From: an uncultured Fodinibius sp.
GTDB taxonomy: Bacteria > Bacteroidota > Rhodothermia > Balneolales > Balneolaceae
DNA: 64,000 nt
Direction: 5' to 3'
Assembly (NCBI GenBank): GCA_913056235.1
Contig: CAJXMW010000004.1
Location: 270,364 to 334,363 of the forward strand
Below are positions 1-8,726 of the stretch, one piece after another. Under the pieces are notes generated by a model. That model made no database searches. It saw nothing but the letters and a program-made list of their open reading frames with translations, and was not told where the DNA came from. Made by a program: the position numbers and the translations under genes. Position 1 is the first letter of the stretch, and the number at the start of each line of letters is the position of its first letter.

Positions 1-486
1 GCATTGTCATTAAAATCATTTCTACAGCAATTTAGAAATTGTGCAGAGTTGCCCCTCGAACCATTACCAGCCTACTTTGATGCCGAGAAAATTAATCAGT
101 TATCGCAATCGGCTCCTGATACCTGTAGTATCAACATGGATTTGCAGGGTTTTAAAATGTTGGCAGAAACGTTTACATCAGATCATGTGCTACGGTGGAT
201 TCTCCTGGACCGCAAAACGGCTTATCGCGACCAGGAACTGATCGTATCTACTTTTCGAGATGATCAGTTACGCAGTTTTAAGACCGTGGGTATTTATAAG
301 AAAAACCCATCCGAAAACGTTACCTCAGAAGTTCGTGTTCGACCAGCCAACGGACATGTACGAATCAAGACGCATACAACACGCAACATTTTGTATCCCA
401 TTGAACAGACGAATAATATAGAGTCTATGTACGCAATTGATGAACTGGGCGATATCTCGGAACGGCAGGAATCGACAATTGAGTAG
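1..486 (+). CDS. hypothetical protein, probably 5'-truncated by window edge
   Basis: The reading frame is open from the first base, so the true start may lie upstream; the first start-like codon inside the window is a TTG at base 4. About 160 residues are visible, ending at TAG 484-486. The protein is soluble-looking, with no signal peptide or membrane segment, and is mixed in charge, with a basic stretch in its last third (RVRPANGHVRIKTHTTRN) and an acidic tail. I recognise no family motif. The next gene, a small lipoprotein, follows 85 bases downstream on the same strand. Function unknown; that it is a real gene is supported mainly by its length and co-orientation with its neighbours. Confidence 0.6.
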   Translation, partial: ALSLKSFLQQFRNCAELPLEPLPAYFDAEKINQLSQSAPDTCSINMDLQGFKMLAETFTSDHVLRWILLDRKTAYRDQELIVSTFRDDQLRSFKTVGIYKKNPSENVTSEVRVRPANGHVRIKTHTTRNILYPIEQTNNIESMYAIDELGDISERQESTIE

Positions 487-571
487 TGCAAGGCAGGAAT
501 CTATCTTTCAAAGCAATAAAAAAATGAATGGTTCTTTTTTACATTAAGCTCATTCAAAATTCAGAATAAAT

Positions 572-1033
572 ATGCGAATATCCTTAATAGCATTCATTTT
601 AACTGGCTTTTTGATTGGTTGTGCAGGTTCCAAATTACCACCTTCACAACCTTCCAAGCGTATGATGGATAAAGCAAATACCATTTTGCTCCGGGTAAAC
701 TCCTCGGCGGAGGATGCTTTTAACGGCTTCTCGAAACACTTGTCTGATCGCGGATTCAGCTTTGAGAGCAGAGATACTTCCCGCAACGAACTATCAACAA
801 ACATGACGGAAAGTCGATATTTTGATTTCCAGTTTGGAATGGACGTCTCGGTAGTTGATACCGATTCCGCTACGGTAATTAAGGTGAAGGGCAAAGCGCA
901 AAACTTCGATTTTGGAGAGATAGAGCCGGAATACTGGGGCATGGATCAATCAGTGAATATGCAGGCCTGGACACAGCTCAGGCAAATTGTGGAATCCTAT
1001 CCCCATGAAGAGTTATTTTACCAGCGTAATTAA
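572..1033 (+). CDS. small lipoprotein of unknown function
   Basis: The 153-residue product begins with a lipoprotein signal peptide: a short hydrophobic segment followed by the lipobox LIGC, with the lipidated cysteine at residue 17. The mature part is about 136 residues, mixed alpha/beta in appearance, with SSAEDAFNGFSKHLSDRGFSFESRD near the start, which resembles small lipoproteins that begin with a helix packed on a sheet. It has no catalytic motif that I can name. It is probably anchored in the inner or outer membrane facing the periplasm. It sits between an unknown gene and a TPR protein on the same strand, with gaps near 90 bases on both sides, so it may be transcribed separately. Confidence 0.65.
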   Translation: MRISLIAFILTGFLIGCAGSKLPPSQPSKRMMDKANTILLRVNSSAEDAFNGFSKHLSDRGFSFESRDTSRNELSTNMTESRYFDFQFGMDVSVVDTDSATVIKVKGKAQNFDFGEIEPEYWGMDQSVNMQAWTQLRQIVESYPHEELFYQRN

Positions 1034-1130
1034 ATCTGGCAATTAATAATTGTATTACTTTCGATTAGTATCCTAAAAAGCCGTATCATATGCGGTTCAT
1101 TTGGATTGAGGCAAACAAAATTGAACATAG

Positions 1131-1901
1131 ATGACCATCTTCAACAAAAGATTTTTTATTACAGCGGCAATTTTTGCTATTCCTTTTTTAGCTCTTGCCC
1201 AGACTGGCAGTTCTTCACTTCAACAGCGTGCTGATTCTCTTTACGATGCTTACGCAGAAAAGCAGGCGCTGGACCTGTATCAACAGATATTGGACGAACA
1301 GTCAGGCAACTACAAAGCCCTGTGGCGGACAAGCTTTTTGTATTCCCGAATCGGGAACCGGCTCGAGAGCAAAGATCGCCAAAAAGAGTATTATAACCAG
1401 GCCATTAATTATGCCGAGCGTGCGTTAACAGTGGATTCAACTGATACGCAATCGAATTTTGTGATGGCTGTGGCTATGGGACGTAAAGCACTCATTTCCG
1501 GCGCACGGGAGCGTGTGGCGGCATCCCGAGCGATCAAGAAATATGCCGATCGCGCCATTAAGTTTGACAGCACAAATGCTGGGGCTTGGCATGTGTTAGG
1601 GCGATGGAACTTCAAGATCGCCAACTTGAGCTGGATTGAACGAGCAGCAGCCAATACGTTATTTGGCGGTATCCCGGGCAATGCAACCAATGCTAAAGCA
1701 GAAGAATACATCCAGAAGGCGATAAGCTATAACGACAATTATGTGCTCTACTATTACGATTTAGCCACAGTGTATGAGAAAATGGGGCAGGATAAACAAG
1801 CTATTTCGGCTTGTAAGAAAGCGCTTACGTTACCTAACTTAACGCCCGATGACGACGATCTTAAGCAGGATTGCCGAGATCTTATGGAAGATTTACAATA
1901 G
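1131..1901 (+). CDS. exported TPR-repeat protein
   Basis: The 256-residue protein has an N-terminal signal peptide (about residues 1-23, ending in LALAQ) and then helical tetratricopeptide-like repeats. These include a first unit around ADSLYDAYAEKQALDLYQQI, a middle unit near YNQAINYAERALTVDSTD and a last one near YYYDLATVYEKMGQDKQAI followed by SACKKALTLPN. TPR proteins are scaffolds for protein-protein contacts; this one should act in the periplasm. The spacing and the A/Y/A residue pattern support TPR, but the partner is not evident. An insert with ARERVAASRAIKKYADRAIKFD separates the repeats. pfkA follows 86 bases downstream. The family resembles periplasmic regulators of microtubule dynamics-like TPR proteins, but that name would be only a loose analogy. 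Confidence 0.75.
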   Translation: MTIFNKRFFITAAIFAIPFLALAQTGSSSLQQRADSLYDAYAEKQALDLYQQILDEQSGNYKALWRTSFLYSRIGNRLESKDRQKEYYNQAINYAERALTVDSTDTQSNFVMAVAMGRKALISGARERVAASRAIKKYADRAIKFDSTNAGAWHVLGRWNFKIANLSWIERAAANTLFGGIPGNATNAKAEEYIQKAISYNDNYVLYYYDLATVYEKMGQDKQAISACKKALTLPNLTPDDDDLKQDCRDLMEDLQ

Positions 1902-1987
1902 GAAAATATTGGTTTTATATAGAACTCATAGTTTACTTTCCTGACGGCGTATTCCTATCATTCTATATTTATAATTAATACTCAGTC

Positions 1988-2983
1988 ATGTCTACGAAGC
2001 AAAACGATATTAAGAATATTGGTGTGCTCACTTCCGGCGGAGATGCCCCCGGAATGAATGCTGCCATACGGGCAGTTGTACGAACCTGCGTATATTACGA
2101 GTTGACCCCATATGGTATCTATCAGGGTTATGAAGGCCTGATAGATAATGAGATTCAAAAGATGGATGCCGGATCGGTTAAGCATATCATCCATCAGGGT
2201 GGGACTATACTGAAATCAGCCCGGAGCCAGGCATTTAAAACCGAAGAGGGGATGGAAAAAGCATGGCGCAATGTTCAAGATAACGATTTGGATGCCATGG
2301 TTGTTATTGGCGGTGATGGTACCTTTACCGGGGCCATGAAATTCGGACAAAAGTATGATTTCCCGATCGTGGGAATTCCCGGTACCATTGACAACGATAT
2401 TTACGGCACGGACTTTACGGTTGGATTTGATACGGCAGTCAACACGGTTGTGGAAGCGGTGGATAAAATCAGGGATACTGCCACATCGCATAATCGTCTC
2501 TTCTTTATTGAAGTGATGGGACGCGATGCAGGATTTATTGCCGTTTACTCCGGTATTGCAGCGGGATCTGAAGAGGTGCTTATTCCCGAGAAGGATCGTG
2601 GCATTGAAAAGCTGTTTGAATCCTTACAGCGAACGTCTCAGCGACAGAAAACATCTCGTTTAGTGATAGTGGCTGAAGGCGATAAAAATGGAAGTGTTTA
2701 TGATTTGGAAGACAAAGTGAAGGAGCGGTTTGGTGATCGCTACGAAACAAAGGTTACAATTTTGGGACATGTCCAGCGAGGCGGCCGGCCCAGTTGTACC
2801 GATCGCGTGCTGGCCAGTCAGCTTGGCGTCAAATCGGTAGAAGCCCTTCTGGATGGGCGCCGAAATGTGATGATTGGTGTTCGGGATCGCAAAGTACGTT
2901 ACACTGATTTTGAAAAAGCCACTAAACAAAATCCCAAGATGGATGAAGAGCTGCTTCGTATTGCTGATATCATTTCTATTTAA
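1988..2983 (+). CDS. pfkA: ATP-dependent 6-phosphofructokinase
   Basis: PfkA phosphorylates fructose 6-phosphate to fructose 1,6-bisphosphate, the committed step of glycolysis, in the cytoplasm. The 331-residue length is close to the bacterial norm (about 320). Visible motifs are the N-terminal nucleotide loop VLTSGGDAPGMNAA (residues 13-26), GGDGTFTGA (108-116), PGTIDNDIYGTD (131-142), where D135 aligns with the catalytic Asp127 of E. coli PfkA, and the substrate loop MGRDAG. The Gly in PGTIDND and in GGDGT points to ATP rather than pyrophosphate as donor. It lies 34 bases before a cytoplasmic GH13 glucosidase and near the starch locus, which fits entry of imported glucose into glycolysis. 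Confidence 0.96.
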   Translation: MSTKQNDIKNIGVLTSGGDAPGMNAAIRAVVRTCVYYELTPYGIYQGYEGLIDNEIQKMDAGSVKHIIHQGGTILKSARSQAFKTEEGMEKAWRNVQDNDLDAMVVIGGDGTFTGAMKFGQKYDFPIVGIPGTIDNDIYGTDFTVGFDTAVNTVVEAVDKIRDTATSHNRLFFIEVMGRDAGFIAVYSGIAAGSEEVLIPEKDRGIEKLFESLQRTSQRQKTSRLVIVAEGDKNGSVYDLEDKVKERFGDRYETKVTILGHVQRGGRPSCTDRVLASQLGVKSVEALLDGRRNVMIGVRDRKVRYTDFEKATKQNPKMDEELLRIADIISI

Positions 2984-3017
2984 TTTGTTTTCAAAGAATT
3001 TACAGAGCTAACTATCA

Positions 3018-4790
3018 ATGGATAAATCAGCAGAAGAGCAGGATATGACAGGCGACCAGGAATACCAAGCACCGGAGTGGGCAAAGCACGTTATCTGGTA
3101 TCAAATTTTTCCCGAGCGTTTTCGTAATGGGGATCTCACTAACGATCCTACACGGGAACGCGTTGGCGGCCCTGAAGGATGGCATATATCACCGTGGACG
3201 GGGGATTGGTATCAACAGTCTGAGTGGGAGCAGTCACTGGGGGAATCATTTAGGGATGGCGTATTCAAGCGTCGTTACGGTGGTGACCTGCAAGGCATTA
3301 TCGATAAGCTGGATTACCTGCAGAACCTCGGGATTGGAGCACTGTATTTGAATCCCGTCTTTGATGCCGTGTCTCTTCACAAGTACGACACGAGTTATTA
3401 CCACCATGTGGATCGTTTTTTTGGTCCTGATCCCGAGGGTGATGTAGCCATTATGGAACAGGAAGATCCAAATGATCCGTCTACTTGGCAATGGACCTCG
3501 GCCGACAAATTATTGCTGGAGCTTATTTCTGAAGTCCATCGACGGGACATGAGAATTATCATTGATGGGGTGTTTAATCATACCGGCACCGACTTCTGGG
3601 CGTTTCAAGATCTGGAGGAGAAACAGGAGGATTCAGAATATAAAGATTGGTATGACGTCAACTCTTTTCGGGATCCTGAGAACGGAACCGAGTTCGATTA
3701 TAATGGCTGGTGGGGTGTAAAGAGCTTGCCCGAACTTAAAGAGGTGGATGGTACGTTGGTGAAACCGGTACGCGAGCATATTTTTTCGATTACGCGTCGC
3801 TGGATGGATCCCGACGGTGATGGCGATCCCTCCGATGGCGTTGACGGCTGGCGACTCGACGTGCCCGAAGAGATTGGGCAGCCGTTTTGGAAAGAATGGA
3901 ATGTTCTGGTACGGGATATCAATCCCAATGCATATACGGTTGGTGAGATTTGGACCAACAAGTCTAGAGAATGGATTAATGGGGAACTGTTTTCGGCGGC
4001 CATGAATTACCCATTTACCGAGGCCATCCAAAATTATATGATTGATCAGGCGATGTCAGCATCGGATTTCTTCACCAATTTGCGTCATCTGCGAAATGAT
4101 TTACCCGGGGAGGCAGCATTAGTCCAACAGAACCTGATGGACAGCCATGACACGCCCCGTCTAGCGTCAATGATTGTAAATCCGGGTCGTGATTTTGATA
4201 CTGATACCAAGCCGGAAGAGGGCTTTAACGTTCGCAAGCCGAACAGCGAAGAACGGCTTATTCAAAAACTTATCGCCCTGTTCCAGTTTACCTACGTTGG
4301 TGCGCCTATGATCTTTTATGGTACTGAATCCGGCATGTGGGGCGCTGATGACCCCGATGACCGCAAACCAATGGTCTGGAAAGAGTTTAAGTACGAACCC
4401 GAGGCGAGCCATCCGCTGGGTGGTGACCGACCTGTTGACGATAATTATTTTGATCAGCAGCTCTTTGATTGGTATAAAAAGTTGGCCCATATTCGGAACC
4501 AACACCAGGCACTGCAGGTAGGTCAATTCCAGGAATTAGTGGTTGATAATCACAAAAATACCTGGGCCTTTGCCCGCGTCCTCAATGAACAGATGTTTGT
4601 GATTGTAGCCGGCAATCGCTCCCGGGAGTCGCAGACAATTGAGATTTCATTGGATGATTTTGATGTCAGTAGCGATAAGCATCTTGAAGATTTGCTTACC
4701 GGCAGCAAGGTGACAGTTAACGGGCACCAAAATATTGAGTTGGAGTTGCCTGCGTTGTCTGGGGCTATTTTATCACCAGAAGACAACTGA
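3018..4790 (+). CDS. cytoplasmic GH13 alpha-glucosidase/amylase
   Basis: A 590-residue glycoside hydrolase family 13 enzyme that should cleave alpha-glucosidic bonds in maltodextrins. It lacks a signal peptide, so it acts in the cytoplasm. The (beta/alpha)8 barrel starts near residue 23 (HVIWYQIFPERF). The catalytic triad is readable: nucleophile D281 in DGWRLDV, acid/base E310 in TVGEIW and transition-state D378 in MDSHDT. The opening and the NGWWG segment resemble the cyclomaltodextrinase/neopullulanase branch (GH13_20-like). A short beta-sandwich of about 90 residues ends the protein. It starts 34 bases after pfkA and its stop is one base before the next gene, so an operon is likely. Substrate (maltodextrin, cyclodextrin or pullulan) cannot be fixed from sequence alone. 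Confidence 0.9.
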   Translation: MDKSAEEQDMTGDQEYQAPEWAKHVIWYQIFPERFRNGDLTNDPTRERVGGPEGWHISPWTGDWYQQSEWEQSLGESFRDGVFKRRYGGDLQGIIDKLDYLQNLGIGALYLNPVFDAVSLHKYDTSYYHHVDRFFGPDPEGDVAIMEQEDPNDPSTWQWTSADKLLLELISEVHRRDMRIIIDGVFNHTGTDFWAFQDLEEKQEDSEYKDWYDVNSFRDPENGTEFDYNGWWGVKSLPELKEVDGTLVKPVREHIFSITRRWMDPDGDGDPSDGVDGWRLDVPEEIGQPFWKEWNVLVRDINPNAYTVGEIWTNKSREWINGELFSAAMNYPFTEAIQNYMIDQAMSASDFFTNLRHLRNDLPGEAALVQQNLMDSHDTPRLASMIVNPGRDFDTDTKPEEGFNVRKPNSEERLIQKLIALFQFTYVGAPMIFYGTESGMWGADDPDDRKPMVWKEFKYEPEASHPLGGDRPVDDNYFDQQLFDWYKKLAHIRNQHQALQVGQFQELVVDNHKNTWAFARVLNEQMFVIVAGNRSRESQTIEISLDDFDVSSDKHLEDLLTGSKVTVNGHQNIELELPALSGAILSPEDN

Positions 4791-4791
4791 A

Positions 4792-5340
4792 ATGCGTATT
4801 GATCCCAAACATTTTAACGCTTTCCTGCTTATAACAGCCCTCATAGCAGCGGTATTGATTGCTGTATTTACCCTTCAAAATAGGGACAATGAAAAGTCAG
4901 CATTCAAGAAAAAGATATTTGGCCAAGATTCCCTGCAAACGCTCTGGTGGTCGAACGTGCAGGATGGTGACAGCCTGCGTATTTCTGATTTTAGAGGCCA
5001 GTTTGTGGTGCTCGACTTTTGGTCAAACTGGTCAGATGCGTCGTTGGGTTCACATAAACAGCTGGTTGATTTCAAACAACAGTATTCCGATACGCTGGAG
5101 GTAATTGCTGCCTCCGTAAGTCTGGATAGCACAGAAGTTATAAGCTACATCCAGAAGCATCGGTTCCCGTTTCATTTTGTGGCTGGATCGCGCTATTTTT
5201 CCAAGTTACATATTCCCGGATTGCCTGCTCAGATGATATATAATCCCGAAGGGGAGCTGGAGCATGTATTTCTCGGATATCCGGGCCCAAGTCAATACGA
5301 CAGCTTACGAGCGCTCATCACCAATGGAAAAGAACAATAA
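4792..5340 (+). CDS. membrane-anchored thioredoxin-fold (TlpA/AhpC-like) protein lacking the CXXC motif
   Basis: A start at ATG 4792, one base after the preceding stop, gives 182 residues. One N-terminal membrane segment (about residues 9-24, FLLITALIAAVLIAVF) is followed by a redoxin domain: RISDFRGQFVVLDFWSNWSDAS is the usual beta1-alpha1 region, where the active-site WCxxC should be. Here both cysteines are missing (WSNWSDAS), and no cysteine is seen elsewhere in the product. The family normally reduces or delivers disulfides in the periplasm; this copy cannot do dithiol chemistry and may be structural or a binding protein. An earlier in-frame ATG at 4735 lies inside the GH13 gene and would remove the signal-like start, so it was not chosen. 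Its 3' end overlaps pabC by 17 bases. Confidence 0.75.
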   Translation: MRIDPKHFNAFLLITALIAAVLIAVFTLQNRDNEKSAFKKKIFGQDSLQTLWWSNVQDGDSLRISDFRGQFVVLDFWSNWSDASLGSHKQLVDFKQQYSDTLEVIAASVSLDSTEVISYIQKHRFPFHFVAGSRYFSKLHIPGLPAQMIYNPEGELEHVFLGYPGPSQYDSLRALITNGKEQ

Positions 5341-6202
5341 CTGTATTGTTTTTGATGGCGAAATCATCGCCGATGATCAGCCGGTGGTGCCGGCCGTTTC
5401 ACGTGGTTTAATGTACGGGGATGGTATTTTTGAGACCTTCCGTACTTATTCGGGTCAGACATTTTTGCTGGATGAACACCTGCGGCGGTTGTCTGAAGGA
5501 CTGGAATTATTAGGTATTCGAAATGAATATATCTCTTCTTTCAGCAGCATCCGATCCATAGTGGCAAAATTACTCAACAAAAATGGCCTGAGTACTTCTG
5601 ACGCAATCCTCCGCCTACAGGTATGGCGTGACGGTGCGCGTGGATATAAACCTGACGAGGATGCTGAAACACACTTTTCGATGACTGCATCCACTTGCCC
5701 GGACCAATTTGCTCATCCCTCGCTGGCAACGGTAAGCCGTCGAAGGATTCCCTCCGAGTCGCTGCCATCTACCGCCAAGTTTACCAATGGCATCAACTAT
5801 ATTCTGGCGGCCAGAGAAGCATCTCATAAGGGTGCGGATGATGCCCTGATGCAGACTATAGACGGCTGGGTTTCGGAGACGACAATTGCAAATGTTTTCT
5901 GGGCTCATGGATCTACGATTTGCACCCCTTCAGTCAATTGTGACCTGATTCCCGGTATCACCCGAAACGTGATTGTGAAGCTGATTAAAGAACATAGCAG
6001 CTACGATCTTGAGATCGGCCAATTTGAGCTGGATCACCTGTTAGGGGCCGACGTGGTCTGGATCTGTAATTCGGTGCGCGAAGTACTGCCGGTTCAACAG
6101 GTGGATTCTCACTCTTTTGTAAAAAAAAGTGAGTTACTTACGGCTTTGCAGCAGGTGTTTAGCAGCTATCGTAAGGCCAACCTCAAACCACTGGATGGCT
6201 GA
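5324..6202 (+). CDS. pabC: class IV aminotransferase, probable 4-amino-4-deoxychorismate lyase
   Basis: A fold-type IV PLP enzyme of 292 residues. In folate synthesis PabC splits aminodeoxychorismate into p-aminobenzoate and pyruvate. Seen in sequence: the typical opening FDGEIIADDQPVVPAVSRG with MYGDGIFETFRTY, a PLP-lysine candidate in TAKFTNGINYILAA, and the cofactor-binding DGWVSETTIANVFW loop. The family also contains branched-chain and D-amino-acid aminotransferases; the immediately following pabB makes the lyase assignment likely. The start ATG at 5324 lies within the previous gene (17-base overlap), and the stop TGA shares its last base with the ATG of pabB (TGATG), so the two are translationally coupled. 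An upstream in-frame ATG at 5264 would add 20 residues of non-homologous sequence and was rejected. Confidence 0.85.
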   Translation: MEKNNNCIVFDGEIIADDQPVVPAVSRGLMYGDGIFETFRTYSGQTFLLDEHLRRLSEGLELLGIRNEYISSFSSIRSIVAKLLNKNGLSTSDAILRLQVWRDGARGYKPDEDAETHFSMTASTCPDQFAHPSLATVSRRRIPSESLPSTAKFTNGINYILAAREASHKGADDALMQTIDGWVSETTIANVFWAHGSTICTPSVNCDLIPGITRNVIVKLIKEHSSYDLEIGQFELDHLLGADVVWICNSVREVLPVQQVDSHSFVKKSELLTALQQVFSSYRKANLKPLDG

Positions 6203-7479
6203 TGGAGATCAATGTAGAACAGCTTGTAGAGTTTCTAGGGCAGCAGGAAGCAGTAATGTTGCTGGAGTCTCAATCGGCCGATCATCCCTGGTCGCAAAAA
6301 ACGTATTTGGCGGGGCTGCCCAAAGCTATCATAAAAGCACGGGGCAATCGTATTACAACTAGGAAAAATGGCACTGAGCGACAACATATTGGCAATCCTT
6401 GGCAGGCGTTGCAGACCTTTCGTCAGCAACATAGTGATTGGCTTTTTGGGTATTTGGGATACGACCTCAAAAACCATTTGGAGGATTTAAGTTCAGATAA
6501 TTGGGATTCTGTCCAGGCGCCCGATATGTATTTTATGGTTCCCGGTTTTCTGCTTGAATATGATCACCAGACAGGCCGTTCAAAACTTCTGAAAGGTGAT
6601 ATGCCTGCTGGTGTGGAATCTGCCAATGATAAACAATCTGACTTTTCTATTGGTCGGGTGGAATACCGGACATCGAGGGCGCGCTACCTGGATATAATCA
6701 GGAACGCCCAGCGGCACATCACTGAAGGAGACTTTTACGAGATTAATCTTTCCCATCAGATGAGTGCCGGTTTCAAGGGAGCGCCGCTGCAACTTTATCA
6801 TCAGATGAAAAGAGTGGGGCCAGTACCGTTTGGCGGGTACTTGCAATTAGATGATATCACGATTTGCAGCCAGTCCCCAGAGCGTTTTCTGCGCAAGGAG
6901 GGGAGTACTGTTATTTCACAACCTATCAAAGGAACATCTGAGCGGGGAAGTGATGTGGGAGAAGATGAGAAGCTCAAACGTAGGTTGTTGTCCAATCCCA
7001 AAGAACGTGCCGAGAACCTGATGATTGTCGATTTGGTCCGTAATGATTTGAGTCGCATTGCCCGGGAGGGTACTGTAAACGTGCCGGAGCTGTTCGGCAT
7101 CCAATCGTTTGGTACGGTGCACCAAATGGTATCGACAGTCACTGCTGAGGCATCAGAGACTGATCCGATAAATATACTAGAAGCGTGTTTCCCAATGGGA
7201 TCGATGACAGGAGCCCCCAAGATAAGCGCTATGCGGACAATAGAGGAACTTGAAGATTATCGTCGCGGTATTTATTCGGGAGCTATTGGATATATTACAC
7301 CGGCTGGAGATTTTGATTTTAATGTCGTTATCCGAACTGCGATTATCCGTAGTGACCGGCTGTATTATTCAGTAGGTGGGGCGATAACGAGCGACTCTGA
7401 TCCAGAAAAAGAGTGGGATGAAACACAGGTGAAAGCCAAGGCGCTTTTAAATGTTGACCACCGGTTGCAAAACATTTAA
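6202..7479 (+). CDS. pabB: aminodeoxychorismate synthase component I
   Basis: PabB adds ammonia to chorismate to make 4-amino-4-deoxychorismate, the PABA/folate precursor. The 425-residue chorismate-binding domain shows ITEGDFYEINLSHQ, the SPERFL segment, and PIKGTSERG, whose lysine (PIKGT) distinguishes PabB from anthranilate synthase TrpE (PIAGT). It also shows ENLMIVDLVRNDLSRIA and FPMGSMTGAPKISAM, the chorismate and Mg2+ site. It is a stand-alone component I: no glutamine amidotransferase PabA is fused or adjacent in this window, so it uses a PabA encoded elsewhere or free ammonia. Its ATG overlaps the pabC stop by one base. A 180-base intergenic region with the LacI operator follows. Confidence 0.92.
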   Translation: MEINVEQLVEFLGQQEAVMLLESQSADHPWSQKTYLAGLPKAIIKARGNRITTRKNGTERQHIGNPWQALQTFRQQHSDWLFGYLGYDLKNHLEDLSSDNWDSVQAPDMYFMVPGFLLEYDHQTGRSKLLKGDMPAGVESANDKQSDFSIGRVEYRTSRARYLDIIRNAQRHITEGDFYEINLSHQMSAGFKGAPLQLYHQMKRVGPVPFGGYLQLDDITICSQSPERFLRKEGSTVISQPIKGTSERGSDVGEDEKLKRRLLSNPKERAENLMIVDLVRNDLSRIAREGTVNVPELFGIQSFGTVHQMVSTVTAEASETDPINILEACFPMGSMTGAPKISAMRTIEELEDYRRGIYSGAIGYITPAGDFDFNVVIRTAIIRSDRLYYSVGGAITSDSDPEKEWDETQVKAKALLNVDHRLQNI

Positions 7480-7556
7480 AATCAATTGGTAAGCGCACGA
7501 TTTTTCATATTTTTTGGGAAAGTGGCTTTTGGCTTTCCTAATATGGAAATCTTTAG

Positions 7557-7605
7557 TTGCGAAAAGCTTTAAATTAGTTATTATTAGAAATGTAAGCCCT
7601 TACAT
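7557..7605 (+). promoter_or_regulatory. promoter candidate with LacI-type operator ahead of the lacI-pgmB-GH65 operon
   Basis: A -35-like TTGCGA (7557-7562), 18-base spacer and -10-like TTATTA (7581-7586) precede a near-perfect 16-base palindrome at 7590-7605 (ATGTAAGCCCTTACAT, one central mismatch). The palindrome would overlap the transcription start, a repressor position. It matches the paired sites upstream of susC (27310-27323, 27366-27379). The palindrome is seen directly; the promoter boxes are a weak call. The region lies 55 bases before the regulator's start codon, so autoregulation is expected. Confidence 0.65.
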
Positions 7606-7659
7606 TGGGTCAAGAGCTTTTAAACACACTTATCATTAAACCACTAGAGGTTCAAACTA

Positions 7660-8679
7660 TTGGCTGGTAGCACAATTTATGACATTGCAAAAAAGGCGGG
7701 CGTTAGCATTGCCACCGTGTCACGCGTAGTAAATAAAAGTGAAGGGATTTCAGAAGAGACCCGGGAAAAAGTTTTGAAGGTGGCTGATGAACTGGGATAC
7801 TATCCACAGGCTTATGCCCAGGGGCTGGCTCGGAAAAAGAAAAATATTATTATGGTCGTGGTGCCTGTGCTTTCCAACTATTTTTTTATGGAGGTGCTGG
7901 AGGGCATTCAGGATGAAATTTCAAATCACAATTATGATTTGAATATTTTCAATATTCAGGGCAAGAGTGATATGTTCTCACAGGTCGAGAATATTATCAA
8001 GCGGCAGTGGGCCGACGGCTACCTGTTTATTTCCACTCATCTACGCACTGAACAGCTAAACAAGTTAAAGAGCTATGACATGCCCATAACGCTCATTGAC
8101 GAAGCCTACGAGGACATGGATTCGGTGCTGGTGGATAATGAGAAAGGAATTGAACAGGCAATGCATTATTTCTTGGCAAACGACCTGAATCGCATCGGAA
8201 TGATTAGCGCGCTTAAGTCATCAAAGCCAGGTCAACAACGTATTCAGGGATACAGAAAAGCGCTGGCTGAAGCGGGTGTAGAGATCGATGATAAGCTGAT
8301 TGTTACCGGTGACTCTATGGATCGGGATGGGTTTTCTGAGAAGAATGGCTATGAGGGGATGAATAAACTGCTTGATCTGGAGAATCCGCCGGAAGCCTGC
8401 TTTTGTGCCTCCGACATACAGGCGGTAGGCGCTCTTAAGGCTATGGAGGAGCGAAATGTTAAGATCCCGATTATCGGCTATGATGATATCACGATATCGA
8501 ATTACATTGGACTTTCGACCATCAGGCAGCCCATGCACGAAATGGGTAGCATTGCTACACAGATGTTGGTTCAACGTATGCAGGATCAAGAATTATCCCC
8601 GAAGCAGAAAGTCTTTTCGCCTGAGCTTATACTGCGTTCTTCTACTCAACTTAAGGCGCTGGCAAAAGGAGAATCTTGA
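7660..8679 (+). CDS. LacI-family transcriptional regulator of the alpha-glucan locus
   Basis: A 339-residue LacI/GalR-type regulator. The N-terminal helix-turn-helix reads TIYDIAKKAGVSIATVSRVVN (residues 4-24), followed by the hinge region at about 45-60 and a periplasmic-binding-protein-like effector domain beginning IIMVVVPVLSNYFFMEVL. The start is TTG at 7660, with an AGAGG ribosome site 9 bases upstream; no ATG fits the conserved HTH. It heads an operon with pgmB, GH65, GH13 and an MFS carrier. A palindromic operator at 7590-7605 before it, and two near-identical sites before susC, suggest it controls itself and both arms of the starch locus. Its effector is likely a maltodextrin or glucose phosphate; this is inference. 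Whether it represses or activates is not evident. Confidence 0.93.
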   Translation: MAGSTIYDIAKKAGVSIATVSRVVNKSEGISEETREKVLKVADELGYYPQAYAQGLARKKKNIIMVVVPVLSNYFFMEVLEGIQDEISNHNYDLNIFNIQGKSDMFSQVENIIKRQWADGYLFISTHLRTEQLNKLKSYDMPITLIDEAYEDMDSVLVDNEKGIEQAMHYFLANDLNRIGMISALKSSKPGQQRIQGYRKALAEAGVEIDDKLIVTGDSMDRDGFSEKNGYEGMNKLLDLENPPEACFCASDIQAVGALKAMEERNVKIPIIGYDDITISNYIGLSTIRQPMHEMGSIATQMLVQRMQDQELSPKQKVFSPELILRSSTQLKALAKGES

Positions 8680-8726
8680 GCATTTTTTAAAAATAACCGA
8701 TAATAACAAGTACTGAATTTATCTAT

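Noticed and set aside
1816..1829. AGAAAGCGCTTACG, another match to the LacI operator upstream of pfkA
   Set aside because: 12 of 14 match, within coding sequence of the TPR protein, expected by chance about once in such a window.
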